Below, in pieces: positions 16,650 through 25,471 of a stretch of 64,000 nt of DNA. The stretch is from positions 1,324,368 to 1,388,367 of the forward strand of contig NZ_KZ293963.1 in assembly GCF_002352765.1 (NCBI RefSeq), given 5' to 3'. A program made the translations under genes and the position numbers. The stretch comes from Alteribacter populi (GTDB taxonomy: Bacteria > Bacillota > Bacilli > Bacillales > Salisediminibacteriaceae). Positions within the stretch are counted from its first letter, which is position 1. Each line of letters opens with the position of its first letter. The notes under the pieces are model-generated. The model saw nothing but the letters and a program-made list of their open reading frames with translations. It was not told the origin of the DNA and made no database searches.

Positions 16650-17525
16650 ATGAATAAAAAGATAAGATTGTTAGACATTGAAGACTACCCCTATTTGGAA
16701 GCGATGGATACGGGAATAGAAAATGATTATATAAAACGTATTTTCGAAAGACTTACAACGGAAAACCATCGTTTATACGGATTATTCATAGATAACCAAC
16801 TGGTCAGTATGGGCGGATACTCCCTTTTTGCCCGAAAATATGCCATGTTAGGGCGACTACGGAGCGACCGCCGCTTTAGAGGGAACAATTTTACTACACA
16901 ACTACTTAACCATATTAAAAACGAAGCCTTTCAAATGAACGGCATTCAGTGGGTAGGTGCAAATACGCAAGAGGATAATACACCTGCATGCCGTGTAATC
17001 GAAAAGTGTGGGTTAACTCCCCACACGACGTTACAAGCTGCAGTTACAAACGATACATCTGCACTTGAATCCGGGGCACAGCCATGGAACCCGATTGATT
17101 CTATCGAACGAAAGAAGGATTGGCTCAGAGAAGCTTATGTAAAATCATCGTCAGTTTTCCCTTATGAATGCTACTACTCCTTCCCTGCATCTGATGAATT
17201 ATTTCAGGAGAATGACTTACGTGAATGGTCCTTTTATGAAAATGAAACGCAAACACGTGTACTCATTACCAAGCACGATCAAAAAAAGCATCATTATTTA
17301 CACACGATCTATCCTTGGAATGACATCACTTCTCCAAAGGGGTTGTGGGAAACCATATCAAACGCTTACCACAAGCTAGCGAAGCAAACAGATGGAGACA
17401 CCTACATATGGATGGATTTAACGAAGGAAGCCGTGCAATTTCTCCCCCCTGCTCACAAATTTGAACTACCTTCACCTTGGATTTTATACGGGATAGACAA
17501 GCAGACGTGGAGTAAAACGATATAA
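16650..17525 (+). CDS. GNAT-family N-acetyltransferase
   Basis: This is an acyl-CoA-dependent acetyltransferase. The N-terminal half (1-140) carries the GNAT fold with the acetyl-CoA loop RRFRGNNF and the Asn/Cys motif NTPACRVIEKCG. The remaining ~150 residues are a C-terminal extension without a recognised domain. AAGGAGGG precedes the ATG at 16650. The gene is alone, between a repeat-filled gap and a convergent YjcZ gene. The substrate cannot be predicted; location at the edge of the spore region does not by itself imply a spore role. Confidence 0.8.
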   Translation: MNKKIRLLDIEDYPYLEAMDTGIENDYIKRIFERLTTENHRLYGLFIDNQLVSMGGYSLFARKYAMLGRLRSDRRFRGNNFTTQLLNHIKNEAFQMNGIQWVGANTQEDNTPACRVIEKCGLTPHTTLQAAVTNDTSALESGAQPWNPIDSIERKKDWLREAYVKSSSVFPYECYYSFPASDELFQENDLREWSFYENETQTRVLITKHDQKKHHYLHTIYPWNDITSPKGLWETISNAYHKLAKQTDGDTYIWMDLTKEAVQFLPPAHKFELPSPWILYGIDKQTWSKTI

Positions 17526-17731
17526 AAGGTAATATGAGTCTGTCTCAATCGGTGAAATAAATGACTTTTTGGTACAACCTCTTTCGTTTGTTAGCAGCTC
17601 TGAAGTGAACCTGATTCACGGTGTCTTCTTGCATCGGGCAACAGGTCAGCCGTATGTTTTAAAGTCTCAAGGATGCTTTCCCCTTGAGACGAGCGGCGTG
17701 AAGGAGGTAGCTGTCCGCTTATAAATCTTTT
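17526..17731. repeat. Dispersed repeat family A, copy 1 (core 17652-17731)
   Basis: The core holds a hairpin GTCTCAAGG (17664-17672) / CCTTGAGAC (17682-17690) followed by GAGCGGCGTGAAGG and CTGTCCGCTTATAAAT. Related copies lie at 22486-22560, 37013-37090 and 39187-39262, with a partial copy at 34951-34990. This copy directly abuts the terminator of the minus-strand YjcZ gene. Confidence 0.75.
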
Positions 17732-17772
17732 AAAAAAAGAGTGCCCAAAAGGCAGACCTTTTTGAGACACTC
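17732..17772 (-). terminator. Intrinsic terminator of the YjcZ-type gene
   Basis: On the minus strand GAGTGTCT ... GGGCACTC forms a stem (with G-T pairs and a bulge), followed by seven T. Confidence 0.75.
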
Positions 17773-17788
17773 GTTTCCTTAAATGAAA

Positions 17789-17869
17789 TTAATAAACGTA
17801 AGCTGAACCAACGATTATTAACAAAATGAATAGAACCACAATTAACGTAAAACCGCCATATTGACCCAT
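17789..17869 (-). CDS. YjcZ-family sporulation micropeptide
   Basis: The 26-residue peptide starts MGQYGGF and continues as one hydrophobic helix (TLIVVLFILLIIVGSAYVY). This is the pattern of the YjcZ-type sporulation peptides of Bacillus, which have a Gly/Tyr N-terminus and the core FxLIVVLFILLIIVG. GGGGGGTGG precedes the ATG at 17869. A sporulation-like -10 block at 17911-17924 and a terminator at 17732 complete the unit. It probably inserts in a forespore or mother-cell membrane; its function is not known. Confidence 0.88.
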   Translation of the reverse strand: MGQYGGFTLIVVLFILLIIVGSAYVY

Positions 17870-17910
17870 TTTATCCACCCCCCAGACACCTGCTCTATTG
17901 AGATCCCTCT

Positions 17911-17924
17911 CTTTATAAGCATAT
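17911..17924 (-). promoter_or_regulatory. Possible sporulation promoter -10 region of the YjcZ-type gene
   Basis: CATATGCTTATAAAG on the minus strand fits CATAnnnT, is about 45 bases before the start, and is nearly identical to the block upstream of the coiled-coil gene at 6880-6894. Confidence 0.4.
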
Positions 17925-17972
17925 GTCATGAGAATGAAATTGGATTAGACGACTTCACTAAAATTCTTGAGA

Positions 17973-18752
17973 TTACATTAATCCAATCGTGTTGTAACCG
18001 CCATCAACATGAAGAAGTTCACCCGTCATCGCTCTGGACATGTCACTTAATAAGAATAGAGCGGTATCGCCGACTTCCTCCTGTTTAACCGTACGCTTAA
18101 GCGGTGCGTTCTCTTCAATTTCTTTTAACACTTCATTAAATCCACCAATTCCTTTAGCTGCAAGTGTACGGATCGGACCAGCGGAAATCGCGTTCACACG
18201 GATGTTTTCTTTTCCTAAGTCATTCGCTAAATACTTCACACTCGCATCGAGAGACGCTTTTGCTACACCCATGACATTGTAGTTTTTCACAACACGCTCG
18301 CCACCTAAATACGTAAGAGTCACGATACTGCCGCCTTCCTTCATGAGTGGACGGGCCGCTTTCGTAACAGCTGTTAACGAATAGGCGCTAATGTTTTGTG
18401 CGAGTAAAAATCCGTCTCTCGTTGTGTTTAAATATTCACCTTCTAGCTCCTCACGATTAGCAAATGCAATACAGTGAGCAATTCCATGAATCGTGCCTAC
18501 TTCTTTTTCGATCTCCTGGAACGTTTTCTCCACTTCATCGTCGTTAGTGACGTCACATGGAAGAACGAGAGAGTCGTCTCGTTCTAACGAATCTGCAAGT
18601 TGCCTTACGTTTCTTTCCAGTCTTTCTCCTGCATATGTAAAAATTATCCTTGCTCCTGCATTCGCTAACGATTGCGTAATTCCCCAAGCAATGCTTCGTT
18701 TATTTGCTACTCCCATCACGACATAAGTACGATCTGATAAATCAATTTTCAT
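17973..18752 (-). CDS. fabI: Enoyl-[acyl-carrier-protein] reductase (NADH)
   Basis: FabI catalyses the last reduction of fatty-acid elongation. The protein (259 residues) has the NAD-binding start VVMGVANKRSIAWGI and HGIAHCIAFANREEL. The active site is Y-x6-K in YNVMGVAKASLD, and SAGPIRTLAAKGI follows. Agreement with B. subtilis FabI is very close along the whole length. GAGGAGG is seven bases before the ATG at 18752; the ATG three bases earlier is too close. A FapR-like operator lies at 18782-18801. Fabl sits at the same edge of the coat locus as in B. subtilis. Confidence 0.97.
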   Translation of the reverse strand: MKIDLSDRTYVVMGVANKRSIAWGITQSLANAGARIIFTYAGERLERNVRQLADSLERDDSLVLPCDVTNDDEVEKTFQEIEKEVGTIHGIAHCIAFANREELEGEYLNTTRDGFLLAQNISAYSLTAVTKAARPLMKEGGSIVTLTYLGGERVVKNYNVMGVAKASLDASVKYLANDLGKENIRVNAISAGPIRTLAAKGIGGFNEVLKEIEENAPLKRTVKQEEVGDTALFLLSDMSRAMTGELLHVDGGYNTIGLM

Positions 18753-18781
18753 CATTGAGCCTCCTCAAAAATTATAGCTAG

Positions 18782-18801
18782 TATTAATAGTTGGTACTAA
18801 T
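18782..18801 (-). promoter_or_regulatory. FapR-like operator upstream of fabI
   Basis: On the minus strand ATTAGTACCAACTATTAATA matches the FapR consensus as I recall it (ATTAGTACCTAGTCTTAATT) at 16 of 20 positions, with the TTAGTACC half-site intact. It lies 30-50 bases before the fabI start, where FapR represses fatty-acid genes in Bacillus. Confidence 0.7.
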
Positions 18802-18862
18802 TCATGTCTGTCATTATTATAGCAGATCTTTTTCAATGAGGACAGGCTCACGGTGGTTCTTA

Positions 18863-19015
18863 TTACCCTTTACTCGTATTAATGTTTTTCATCGTATAGT
18901 TACACACTTTACACTCGAAGATGACGTTTTGATTCGACTGAGCCGTAAGTACATTTTGAATCGGAAAATGTTCGTTACATTCAGGACATTGAACGAGCGG
19001 TTCTTTCGTATTCAC
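18863..19015 (-). CDS. Small zinc-ribbon protein (50 residues)
   Basis: A 50-codon frame from GTG at 19015 has two CxxC knuckles, CPEC (10-13) and CKVC (35-38), 21 residues apart. This spacing is typical of a zinc ribbon. AAGGGG lies nine bases before the GTG. The product is small, soluble and carries no other domain. It lies between yjbQ and fabI on the same strand. Zinc binding is a safe reading of the cysteines; a nucleic-acid or protein partner is unknown. Confidence 0.7.
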   Translation of the reverse strand: MNTKEPLVQCPECNEHFPIQNVLTAQSNQNVIFECKVCNYTMKNINTSKG

Positions 19016-19077
19016 AGATAAGTTCCCCTTTTTTCGGATTTTTAGATATCTGAATGAATTTCATAATTCTGAGCCAA

Positions 19078-19121
19078 GGTAGTGCCACATGCCATAAACC
19101 GGCCTGTGGCACTACCTTTTT
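19078..19121 (+). terminator. Hairpin with + strand T-run downstream of yjbQ
   Basis: GGTAGTGCCACA and TGTGGCACTACC form a perfect 12-bp stem with TTTTT on the + strand. Both neighbouring genes are on the minus strand, where no T-run follows. It may still end yjbQ transcription inefficiently. Confidence 0.5.
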
Positions 19122-19138
19122 ACTATTGTCTCAAACGC

Positions 19139-21205
19139 CTATTTTGATTCATTTCGTCTATACGTTCCGAAAGGTTGTCTTAATACTGTGGCTTTCGTAC
19201 CTCGTTCATCTACTTGTGCTTCTTTTGTAAAGTAGACGATAAAACTGACCAGACGTGTTTTTTGAATGTAATATGGCAGTCTTTCCAAACGATAATGCCA
19301 GCTTACCGTCCCCCGTCGTGCACTTAGGATCAACATTAAATCCGTTTCTTCAAACGTTTCGTAATACGAATCCTTTAATTCTCCCCAGTCATCGACTTGC
19401 TCTACTTTCATTGTCAGGTCTGGTTTTATTGTAGCGAAGATCTGTTCATATTTTTCTTTTTCATCATCAACTACAATCAATAGTAGCTCAGCTCCAGTTC
19501 GACTTGCAAGCACTTTTGCTGTACGAAAGGCTTCGTGAGCTCCGGACATATGGTCGAAGCCTTTCGGAATGACCACTACAATTCTTTTCGTAATATTTAA
19601 AGGATGGGAAAGTTTACTTACCAAAACTTGGCGGTCGGTATATTCAATGAGTTGGTCAAGAACAGAACCGAACATATGACCACTCGAGGTCATTTCTCCG
19701 TTCCAGCCCACGACAACAGTAGAAATGCGATTATCTGTAATTGCGTAAGCCATCCGTTTAGCAGGGTGATCCCCTACACGTGTTAATGGACGGACCGGTA
19801 TATCTGCTCCTGCTGCATATACAACCGCATGACCGAGCATTTTTTCCGCTTGAGCAATCTTGATTTCCCGGCTTTCATTATCCCCCTGAACCACGGTCAT
19901 CGGATAAAGAGGTTCGTTCGATAATGGGTTCTTTAAGATGATCGCCAGTTCCAACAAATTATCCATCGTATCCGGGTTTGCCATTGGGATGAGAATACGC
20001 TCCGGCATTTGTTCTTCTTTAACCGGTTCATTCTCTTCTACGTAGGCCAGTTTCCGACCGATTTGTTCAGTAATAGACGGCCCAATAATACATGTAATTA
20101 AAATCATAATGATCACACCATTAACAACAGCTACGTCAAATAAACCAAGGTCGTACCCGACTAGTGTTGCAGCTAATGTCGCTGCTGCTTGCGGTATCGA
20201 GAGACCGAACATGACATTTCGTTCAAACGGCGTATAATCGTACATTTTTGACGTAATCGTTGCTGCGAGCCACTTTCCTATTATGACGAACGCAACAATG
20301 GACACAGCTAGTAATACTGATAAAGGATGCTCAATTAATATGCGAAAATCCATTAACATTCCTACTGAGAGAAGAAAAAACGGAATGAACAACGCATTTC
20401 CAACAAATTTAATCCGGTTCATGAGCGGTCCATTTTCTAATATCATACGGTTTAACGCAAGCCCGGCTAGAAAGGCACCGATAATCGGCTCCACCCCAGC
20501 AAGAATTGCTAAAAATGAACAGATAAACAGGACAGTCATGACAAACACATAGTCTAATGAGCCTCCACCACTGATTTTTATGAAAAACCTTTTTGATATA
20601 TATGGCACACCGAAAATAATGATCGCAGAAAAGATCATCAATGAGACGAGCATCTGAACCCAAAATCCAACGGTTAGTTCTCCTTGCATCGCACCAGCCA
20701 CAATAGCAAGGACAAGCATCGCCAACGTGTCAGTTAAAATTGTGCCCCCGACGGTTGTTGTAACTGCACGGTTTTTTGCAATTCCCATCCTGCTTGCAAT
20801 CGGATAAGCAAGCAATGTGTGTGAACCAAGTAAAGAGCCTAGTAATAAAGAAGACCAAATATTATACCCTAACACAAGCCCTAGTCCTAATCCTAAAACA
20901 CAGGGAATAAAAAATGAGAGAAGTCCGAATTCGATGCTTCGTTTCCGATATTTTTTAAAGCCATCTAAATCAATTTCTAAACCAGCAATAAAGATAATGT
21001 AAAGTAAACCTACCGTTCCTAAAAGGACAATAGTTTCATTTCGTTCTAACAAGCCAAGCCCATTTGGCCCTACAACCATCCCTGCGATCAAAACTCCAAT
21101 GATACCTGGAACGCGGAGTCGTGTCATAATAAGGGGTGAAATGAGGAAAATAAGCATAGCCATCGCAAAAATAAATACAGGGTGAGCAGTTGGTTCAGTT
21201 ACCAT
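19139..21205 (-). CDS. yjbQ: CPA2-family Na+(K+)/H+ antiporter YjbQ
   Basis: This 688-residue membrane antiporter has an N-terminal domain (about 1-390) of 12-13 helices with the CPA2 features PGIIGVLIAGMVVGPNGLGL and GVEPIIGAFLAGLALNR. A cytoplasmic C-terminal region (about 400-680) carries universal-stress-protein-like segments. It exchanges monovalent cations for protons. The ATG at 21205 follows AAAGGAG. The gene lies between prpE and fabI as in B. subtilis, though the thiamine genes found there are absent. Ion specificity cannot be read. It is longer than B. subtilis YjbQ (about 614), mostly in the C-terminus. Confidence 0.9.
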   Translation of the reverse strand: MVTEPTAHPVFIFAMAMLIFLISPLIMTRLRVPGIIGVLIAGMVVGPNGLGLLERNETIVLLGTVGLLYIIFIAGLEIDLDGFKKYRKRSIEFGLLSFFIPCVLGLGLGLVLGYNIWSSLLLGSLLGSHTLLAYPIASRMGIAKNRAVTTTVGGTILTDTLAMLVLAIVAGAMQGELTVGFWVQMLVSLMIFSAIIIFGVPYISKRFFIKISGGGSLDYVFVMTVLFICSFLAILAGVEPIIGAFLAGLALNRMILENGPLMNRIKFVGNALFIPFFLLSVGMLMDFRILIEHPLSVLLAVSIVAFVIIGKWLAATITSKMYDYTPFERNVMFGLSIPQAAATLAATLVGYDLGLFDVAVVNGVIIMILITCIIGPSITEQIGRKLAYVEENEPVKEEQMPERILIPMANPDTMDNLLELAIILKNPLSNEPLYPMTVVQGDNESREIKIAQAEKMLGHAVVYAAGADIPVRPLTRVGDHPAKRMAYAITDNRISTVVVGWNGEMTSSGHMFGSVLDQLIEYTDRQVLVSKLSHPLNITKRIVVVIPKGFDHMSGAHEAFRTAKVLASRTGAELLLIVVDDEKEKYEQIFATIKPDLTMKVEQVDDWGELKDSYYETFEETDLMLILSARRGTVSWHYRLERLPYYIQKTRLVSFIVYFTKEAQVDERGTKATVLRQPFGTYRRNESK

Positions 21206-21257
21206 CTTATTCTCCTTTTCCAATCGTATCGTACTTGCTTTTACTAACTGGAACAAA

Positions 21258-21400
21258 AGCGCAAGGCGCCCTTACCCGGCGACATGCAAATGTTCTGTCC
21301 GATAAAAAGTGCTTTTTACTTTTGATCGGGCAGGTTATTTGACACGAGCCGATGGCGCCTGGAGCTAGACATCGAAACCTAGATTTTTATACTTTCTTAA
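21258..21400. repeat. Dispersed repeat family B, copy 1
   Basis: An element of about 140 bases is framed by AAGGCGCC and GGCGCCTGGAGCTAGACA. Its centre folds as CTGTCCGAT-AAAAGT / ACTTTT-ATCGGGCAG, giving a long cruciform. Copies are at 27162-27300 and, more divergent, at 29542-29697. Confidence 0.8.
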
Positions 21401-21574
21401 CTCGCAAAAAAATCGTACCAATCTTAGCTAACTCTTCTTATTTTGTCAATCGGTCGATTATTCATGAGTGTAGGATGCTTTGAGTTATCATGATACCTTT
21501 AGACAATCAACGCAAGTTTTAGGTATGTTTAACGATGGACAAGAAAGATCAATGAATAATATGGAGGCAAAGAA

Positions 21575-22315
21575 ATGTTTGATATTATTGGTGATATTCA
21601 CGGATGCTATGATGAAATGCTTGAATTATTAAAAAAACTCGGATATGAAATGGACGAAGGCAGTCTTCTTTCTCACCCTACCGACCGCCAAGCAGTATTT
21701 TTAGGCGACCTTACAGACCGCGGACCAAAATCTGTTGACGTATTAACATTTACAATCAAAAACTGGAAACAAAAACGAATCCTCTATTGTCCAGGAAACC
21801 ACTGTGATAAACTTTATCGCTACTTTTTAGGAAGAAACGTAAAAATTAATAACGGCCTTGAAACCACAGTTGCCGAACTCAATCAACTCCCAACAAAGGC
21901 CTATACGTTTGTCTCTGAAGGGTTTAAACGTCTTATTGAAGAGTCTCCATTATACTTACAATTAGATGGCGATCATCTCGCCGTTGCGCATGCTGGGATC
22001 AAAGCTGATTACTTAGGTAAAACCTCTAAAAAAGTAAAAACCTTTGTCTTATACGGTGATATTACAGGTGAATCCCATCCCGATGGACGCCCTATAAGAC
22101 GCGATTGGGCAAACAAGTATTCACATTCGACTTATGTCGTATATGGACATACGCCAGTTAAAGAGGCACGTGAGATGAACCATACGATAAACATAGACAC
22201 AGGATGCGTATTTGGTAACAAACTAACGGCCTACCGCTGGCCGGAACGGGAACTCATGTCTGTCCCTTCAAATCAGCCATTCGTAAAAGAAAAATTTAAA
22301 CCTATCGGTGAGTAG
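21575..22315 (+). CDS. prpE: Bis(5'-nucleosyl)-tetraphosphatase PrpE
   Basis: This metallophosphatase hydrolyses Ap4A-type dinucleotides and acts as a phosphatase in spores of B. subtilis. The 246 residues contain the full phosphoesterase set: GDIHGCYDE (6-14), GDLTDRGPKS, GNHC, VAHAGI and YGHTPV. Agreement with B. subtilis PrpE, including TINIDTGCVFGN, is strong throughout. ATGGAGGCAAAGAA precedes the ATG at 21575. In sporulating relatives it influences germination. It stands alone, divergent from yjbQ and convergent with yjbO. Confidence 0.95.
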   Translation: MFDIIGDIHGCYDEMLELLKKLGYEMDEGSLLSHPTDRQAVFLGDLTDRGPKSVDVLTFTIKNWKQKRILYCPGNHCDKLYRYFLGRNVKINNGLETTVAELNQLPTKAYTFVSEGFKRLIEESPLYLQLDGDHLAVAHAGIKADYLGKTSKKVKTFVLYGDITGESHPDGRPIRRDWANKYSHSTYVVYGHTPVKEAREMNHTINIDTGCVFGNKLTAYRWPERELMSVPSNQPFVKEKFKPIGE

Positions 22316-22567
22316 GAAGAGCCTTTTCGACTTTAGAATTTAACCATCAACGTTAGCAGATATATTATCAACCCTTGTATATTATCATTATCTTTTCAAA
22401 TATATCGATCAGTCGACAAATAAACCTTATTTTCAACAGCCTTCACATTCCTTCGTTCACCGACATAAGAAAAACCGCGTCAGCTCGCATGTTTTAAAGT
22501 CTCAAGGATGCTTTTTCCTTGAGATGAGCGGCGTGAAGGTAACTGTTCACTTATAATTTCTTATTTT
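22316..22567. repeat. Gap with repeat family A, copy 2 (22486-22560)
   Basis: No gene seen. The copy has the hairpin TCTCAAGGA / TCCTTGAGA and the GAGCGGCGTGAAGGTAACTG tail, and ends directly against the terminator of yjbO. Confidence 0.75.
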
Positions 22568-22607
22568 AAAATAAAAGGAACCCTTAAAGCTTTACGCTTC
22601 GGATTCC
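22568..22607 (-). terminator. Terminator overlapping the yjbO stop codon
   Basis: On the minus strand GGAATCCGAAGC and GCTTTAAGGGTTCC form an imperfect stem followed by TTTTATTTT. The stem includes the stop codon at 22592-22594. Confidence 0.6.
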
Positions 22608-23506
22608 CTTAACCAAGCTGCTTCCATATCCTGTGGCAGCTTTTCTACATACGTATGCATTTTTCCAGTAAGCGGATGCTCAAAAGTTAGCTTCCACGAA
22701 TGAAGAGCATGACGAGAGATCGTAGAACTGTTTCCACCGTAAAGCGTATCCCCTAACAACGGGTGGTTAATCGAAGCAAAATGGACACGAATTTGGTGTG
22801 TCCTTCCCGTTTCAAGCTGGACATGAACGAGGCTAGCGTTTCGACTTTCCGCTAACGCCTGATAATGCGTAATCGCAGGCTGGCCACCTGGGGAGACAAT
22901 CCGTTCAATAATACTCGATTCTTTACGACCAATCGCTGCATCGATCGTCCCTTCCTTTTTCTCTAGCTGTCCCGACACAAGTGCCTGGTATTCACGGACG
23001 AGGTTACCCTTTTGTTGTGCCTTAACAAATAAATCATGAGCATAGCGGTGTTTGGCGACGATCATTAAACCCGAGGTGTCTTTATCGAGTCTATTGACAG
23101 CGTGAAACGTCGAAGGAACTCCCTCGCACTCATAATAACCAATCACAGCATGAGCTAATGAATAACCCGGTCGCTCCTTGGAAGGAACAGTTGGCAACCC
23201 TGCTGGTTTATGAACCACCATCATATGATCGTCTTCAGCAACAATCGAGAACGGATAAGTCTTTCCTGTTAACAGAGGGCTAACTTGTTCCGGGGGAAAA
23301 ACGACCGTGATTTTGTCACCTGGTTTCACGAGTGCCCGTACCGTTTCCTCCCTGTCATTTACAAGTAACGCCCCTCCTTTGTACTTGATTTCTGCTAACG
23401 TCTTTCTGGACATCTGTTTTTCATCGCGAAGAAATTCCCGCAGCACTTTTCCTGAAAGTGACGGCGGGATCTCCCAAGTTATTGAAAGGTTCCTAAGATT
23501 TTTCAT
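22592..23506 (-). CDS. yjbO: RluD/RluC-family pseudouridine synthase YjbO
   Basis: This enzyme converts uridine to pseudouridine in structured RNA, most likely 23S rRNA. The 304 residues have an S4-like N-terminal region, the catalytic Asp in NRLDKDTSGL, and the C-terminal TGRTHQIRVHFA and HPLLGDTLYGG motifs. The chosen ATG (23506) has GAGGA upstream. An ATG at 23521 overlaps the nadK stop (TAATG) but lacks a ribosome site. It is the last gene of the yjbL-relQ-nadK-yjbO operon, in the order found in B. subtilis. Confidence 0.92.
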   Translation of the reverse strand: MKNLRNLSITWEIPPSLSGKVLREFLRDEKQMSRKTLAEIKYKGGALLVNDREETVRALVKPGDKITVVFPPEQVSPLLTGKTYPFSIVAEDDHMMVVHKPAGLPTVPSKERPGYSLAHAVIGYYECEGVPSTFHAVNRLDKDTSGLMIVAKHRYAHDLFVKAQQKGNLVREYQALVSGQLEKKEGTIDAAIGRKESSIIERIVSPGGQPAITHYQALAESRNASLVHVQLETGRTHQIRVHFASINHPLLGDTLYGGNSSTISRHALHSWKLTFEHPLTGKMHTYVEKLPQDMEAAWLRESEA

Positions 23507-23520
23507 TATTTTCCTCATCA

Positions 23521-24315
23521 TTAATCAGCTATAAACGATTCTTTTACCCGCTTCCAAAAAGGAAACGGTCTGAATCTTGCAAAGCGGACTTTTTCCTCAG
23601 CCACGCGACATTGAATAGATTTTACATCCTGCTGCAATAACGTTAAATGGTCAATGGTCACTTGAAAATCAACGTCATTTTTCGGCTTTAAAATGCAAGT
23701 GTGATGCTGCGGTAAAACAAGAGGAGAACCGACCGTTCGATACACGCGATTATTAATCGACGCCATTTCTGCTAGTTGAATCGACGCAAGTGATGGGTGC
23801 AGAATAGCCCCTCCTAATGCTTTATTATAGGCTGTACTACCTGATGGCGTCGATAAACAAAGTCCATCCCCACGAAACGTTTCGAAAAGCTCTCCTTTTA
23901 TCTCGATGTCCATAACGAGTGACCCTTCCATACTCTTTACAGAACATTCATTCAAAGCTAAAAAACGCTCTGATTTTCTGTCTCCATTATGTCGGACAAT
24001 CACTTCGAGAAGAGGATACTCGACGATTTTAAAAGGCGTTTTTGCAATATGGATCACCAGCTTCTCAACTTCATCCGGCTGCCAATCTGCGTAAAACCCT
24101 AAATGACCTGTATGAACACCGACAAATGCTGTATCATCCAGACGGTGACTATACTCATGAAACGCTTCGAGTAAAGTACCATCTCCCCCAACTGATATGA
24201 CAATATCAGGGTTCTCTTTATCATAGGATAGTTCAAATTCATACAAATACGTTTTTATTTTTTGAGCAATGGCGTTAGATTTACGATCCCCTCTTGAAGA
24301 TACAGTAAATTTCAT
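23521..24315 (-). CDS. nadK: NAD kinase
   Basis: NAD kinase phosphorylates NAD+ to NADP+. The 264 residues start MKFTVSSRGD and carry the catalytic GGDGTLLEAF, then ALNECSVKS, STPSGSTAYNKALGG and NNRVYRTVGSPL. Length and C-terminus RFARFRPFPFWKRV match B. subtilis PpnK/NadF. The ATG at 24315 is chosen because the family starts MKF. A GTG two codons earlier overlaps the relQ stop (GTGA) and could be used, giving translational coupling in either case. Confidence 0.95.
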   Translation of the reverse strand: MKFTVSSRGDRKSNAIAQKIKTYLYEFELSYDKENPDIVISVGGDGTLLEAFHEYSHRLDDTAFVGVHTGHLGFYADWQPDEVEKLVIHIAKTPFKIVEYPLLEVIVRHNGDRKSERFLALNECSVKSMEGSLVMDIEIKGELFETFRGDGLCLSTPSGSTAYNKALGGAILHPSLASIQLAEMASINNRVYRTVGSPLVLPQHHTCILKPKNDVDFQVTIDHLTLLQQDVKSIQCRVAEEKVRFARFRPFPFWKRVKESFIAD

Positions 24316-24317
24316 CC

Positions 24318-24980
24318 TCACGTATCCTTTCCATTAAGATAAGAATTCGGTGGTTTTCGTATAGGGTCTCTCTTCGATGATATGATTTTCTGCGCATCCC
24401 GGACCTCTCCTCTAATTTGCGACATTTCTTCATCAAGACGAAAAGCCGCTTCGGCTGCGCGGTGAAGCCTTTCTTCAATATCTCCCGGGATTTTCCCTGC
24501 ATATTTATATTGGAGAGAATGTTCAATTGTTGCCCAAAAATTCATAGCGAGCGTGCGGATTTGCAGCTCGACAAGTACCGGTTTTTCTCCATCAATGGTT
24601 TGTACAGGATACCTTAACACCATGTGGTATGAACGATACCCACTTTCTTTTTTATGCTTTATGTAGTCCCGTTCTTCGACAATCTGAAAATCTTTTCTCA
24701 TTTTAATAAGCTCTGCCACCGTATCGATATCTCCGACAAACTGGCACATGATCCGAACTCCAGCAAGGTCTTGCATTTTTTCTTCGAGATCATCTAAACC
24801 GATATTTTTCCGTTTCGCCTTTTGCAGTATACTCGATACAGGCTTCACTCTGCCAGTGACAAATTCAATAGGAGTATGTTTCGGCGAAAACTGGTATTGT
24901 TCTCGAATCCCTCTAAGCTTTATTTTCAATTCATCTACAGCTTGTTTGTATGGGGCAAGCAGAACTTCCCATTCTTTCAA
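24318..24980 (-). CDS. relQ: Small alarmone synthetase RelQ (GTP pyrophosphokinase)
   Basis: RelQ makes (p)ppGpp from ATP and GTP or GDP. The 220 residues comprise only the synthetase domain, with no hydrolase or TGS domain. Motifs are AGVRIMCQFVGDID, KESGYRSYHMVLRYP and the catalytic ELQIRTLAMNFWATIEH. The start is TTG at 24980 behind GGTGGTGAT. It is followed by nadK with overlapping stop and start. B. subtilis YjbM/SAS1 occupies the same position. A structured leader may lie upstream of this operon. Confidence 0.95.
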   Translation of the reverse strand: MKEWEVLLAPYKQAVDELKIKLRGIREQYQFSPKHTPIEFVTGRVKPVSSILQKAKRKNIGLDDLEEKMQDLAGVRIMCQFVGDIDTVAELIKMRKDFQIVEERDYIKHKKESGYRSYHMVLRYPVQTIDGEKPVLVELQIRTLAMNFWATIEHSLQYKYAGKIPGDIEERLHRAAEAAFRLDEEMSQIRGEVRDAQKIISSKRDPIRKPPNSYLNGKDT

Positions 24981-25072
24981 TCAAATCACCACCACGGTCG
25001 GTTTGATTTTTTTCAATTTCTAGAAGCTGTTCACAACGTCCGGAAATTGTCTTTCTGTGCCGAAGAAATCCC

Positions 25073-25471
25073 CTAACTGTTTACAAACGTTTTTTCGACG
25101 GCTCCAACCATTTCATCTCCGTAGTTGGCATTTCCTTCAATATTTTCAATTAAGCCCCTAAGCTCGGTCCAAAACCCGGCTAGTTCAAGCGTATGCTTCT
25201 TTCCATCCCAAGAATGAAGGATTAAGATAAGAGGTTTATCTTCGTCCATTCCTTCTTTAAGCGTCCCCCACGTCGTAATGGGAAACCGAATATATGTAAA
25301 AGAGTCAGCATCTTCAATTATGTAAATAAGGGTTTGTGCATCTGAATCAGATAGCATTCTCTCACTTGCCTCAAAAGTTTGCAGTTTCTCGTATGTTTCT
25401 GCAGTTTTTACTTTTGCCATTAATTTTTCATCATTGTTGGTTATTTCTTCTACCGTCCATGAAGTATTCAT
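25073..25471 (-). CDS. yjbL: UPF0738-family protein YjbL
   Basis: This is a 132-residue soluble protein of unknown function. The C-terminal LIENIEGNANYGDEMVGAVE is the UPF0738 signature, and ALIYIIEDADSFTYIRFP also fits. Three ATGs follow GGAGGA; the third (25471) has proper spacing. It is the first gene of the operon with relQ, nadK and yjbO, with about 90 bases before relQ. No catalytic residues are evident. Confidence 0.85.
   Translation of the reverse strand: MNTSWTVEEITNNDEKLMAKVKTAETYEKLQTFEASERMLSDSDAQTLIYIIEDADSFTYIRFPITTWGTLKEGMDEDKPLILILHSWDGKKHTLELAGFWTELRGLIENIEGNANYGDEMVGAVEKTFVNS

Noticed and set aside
19078..19121. Hairpin as a terminator of a + strand gene
   Set aside because: No + strand gene lies upstream; it is kept only as a hairpin of uncertain role after yjbQ.
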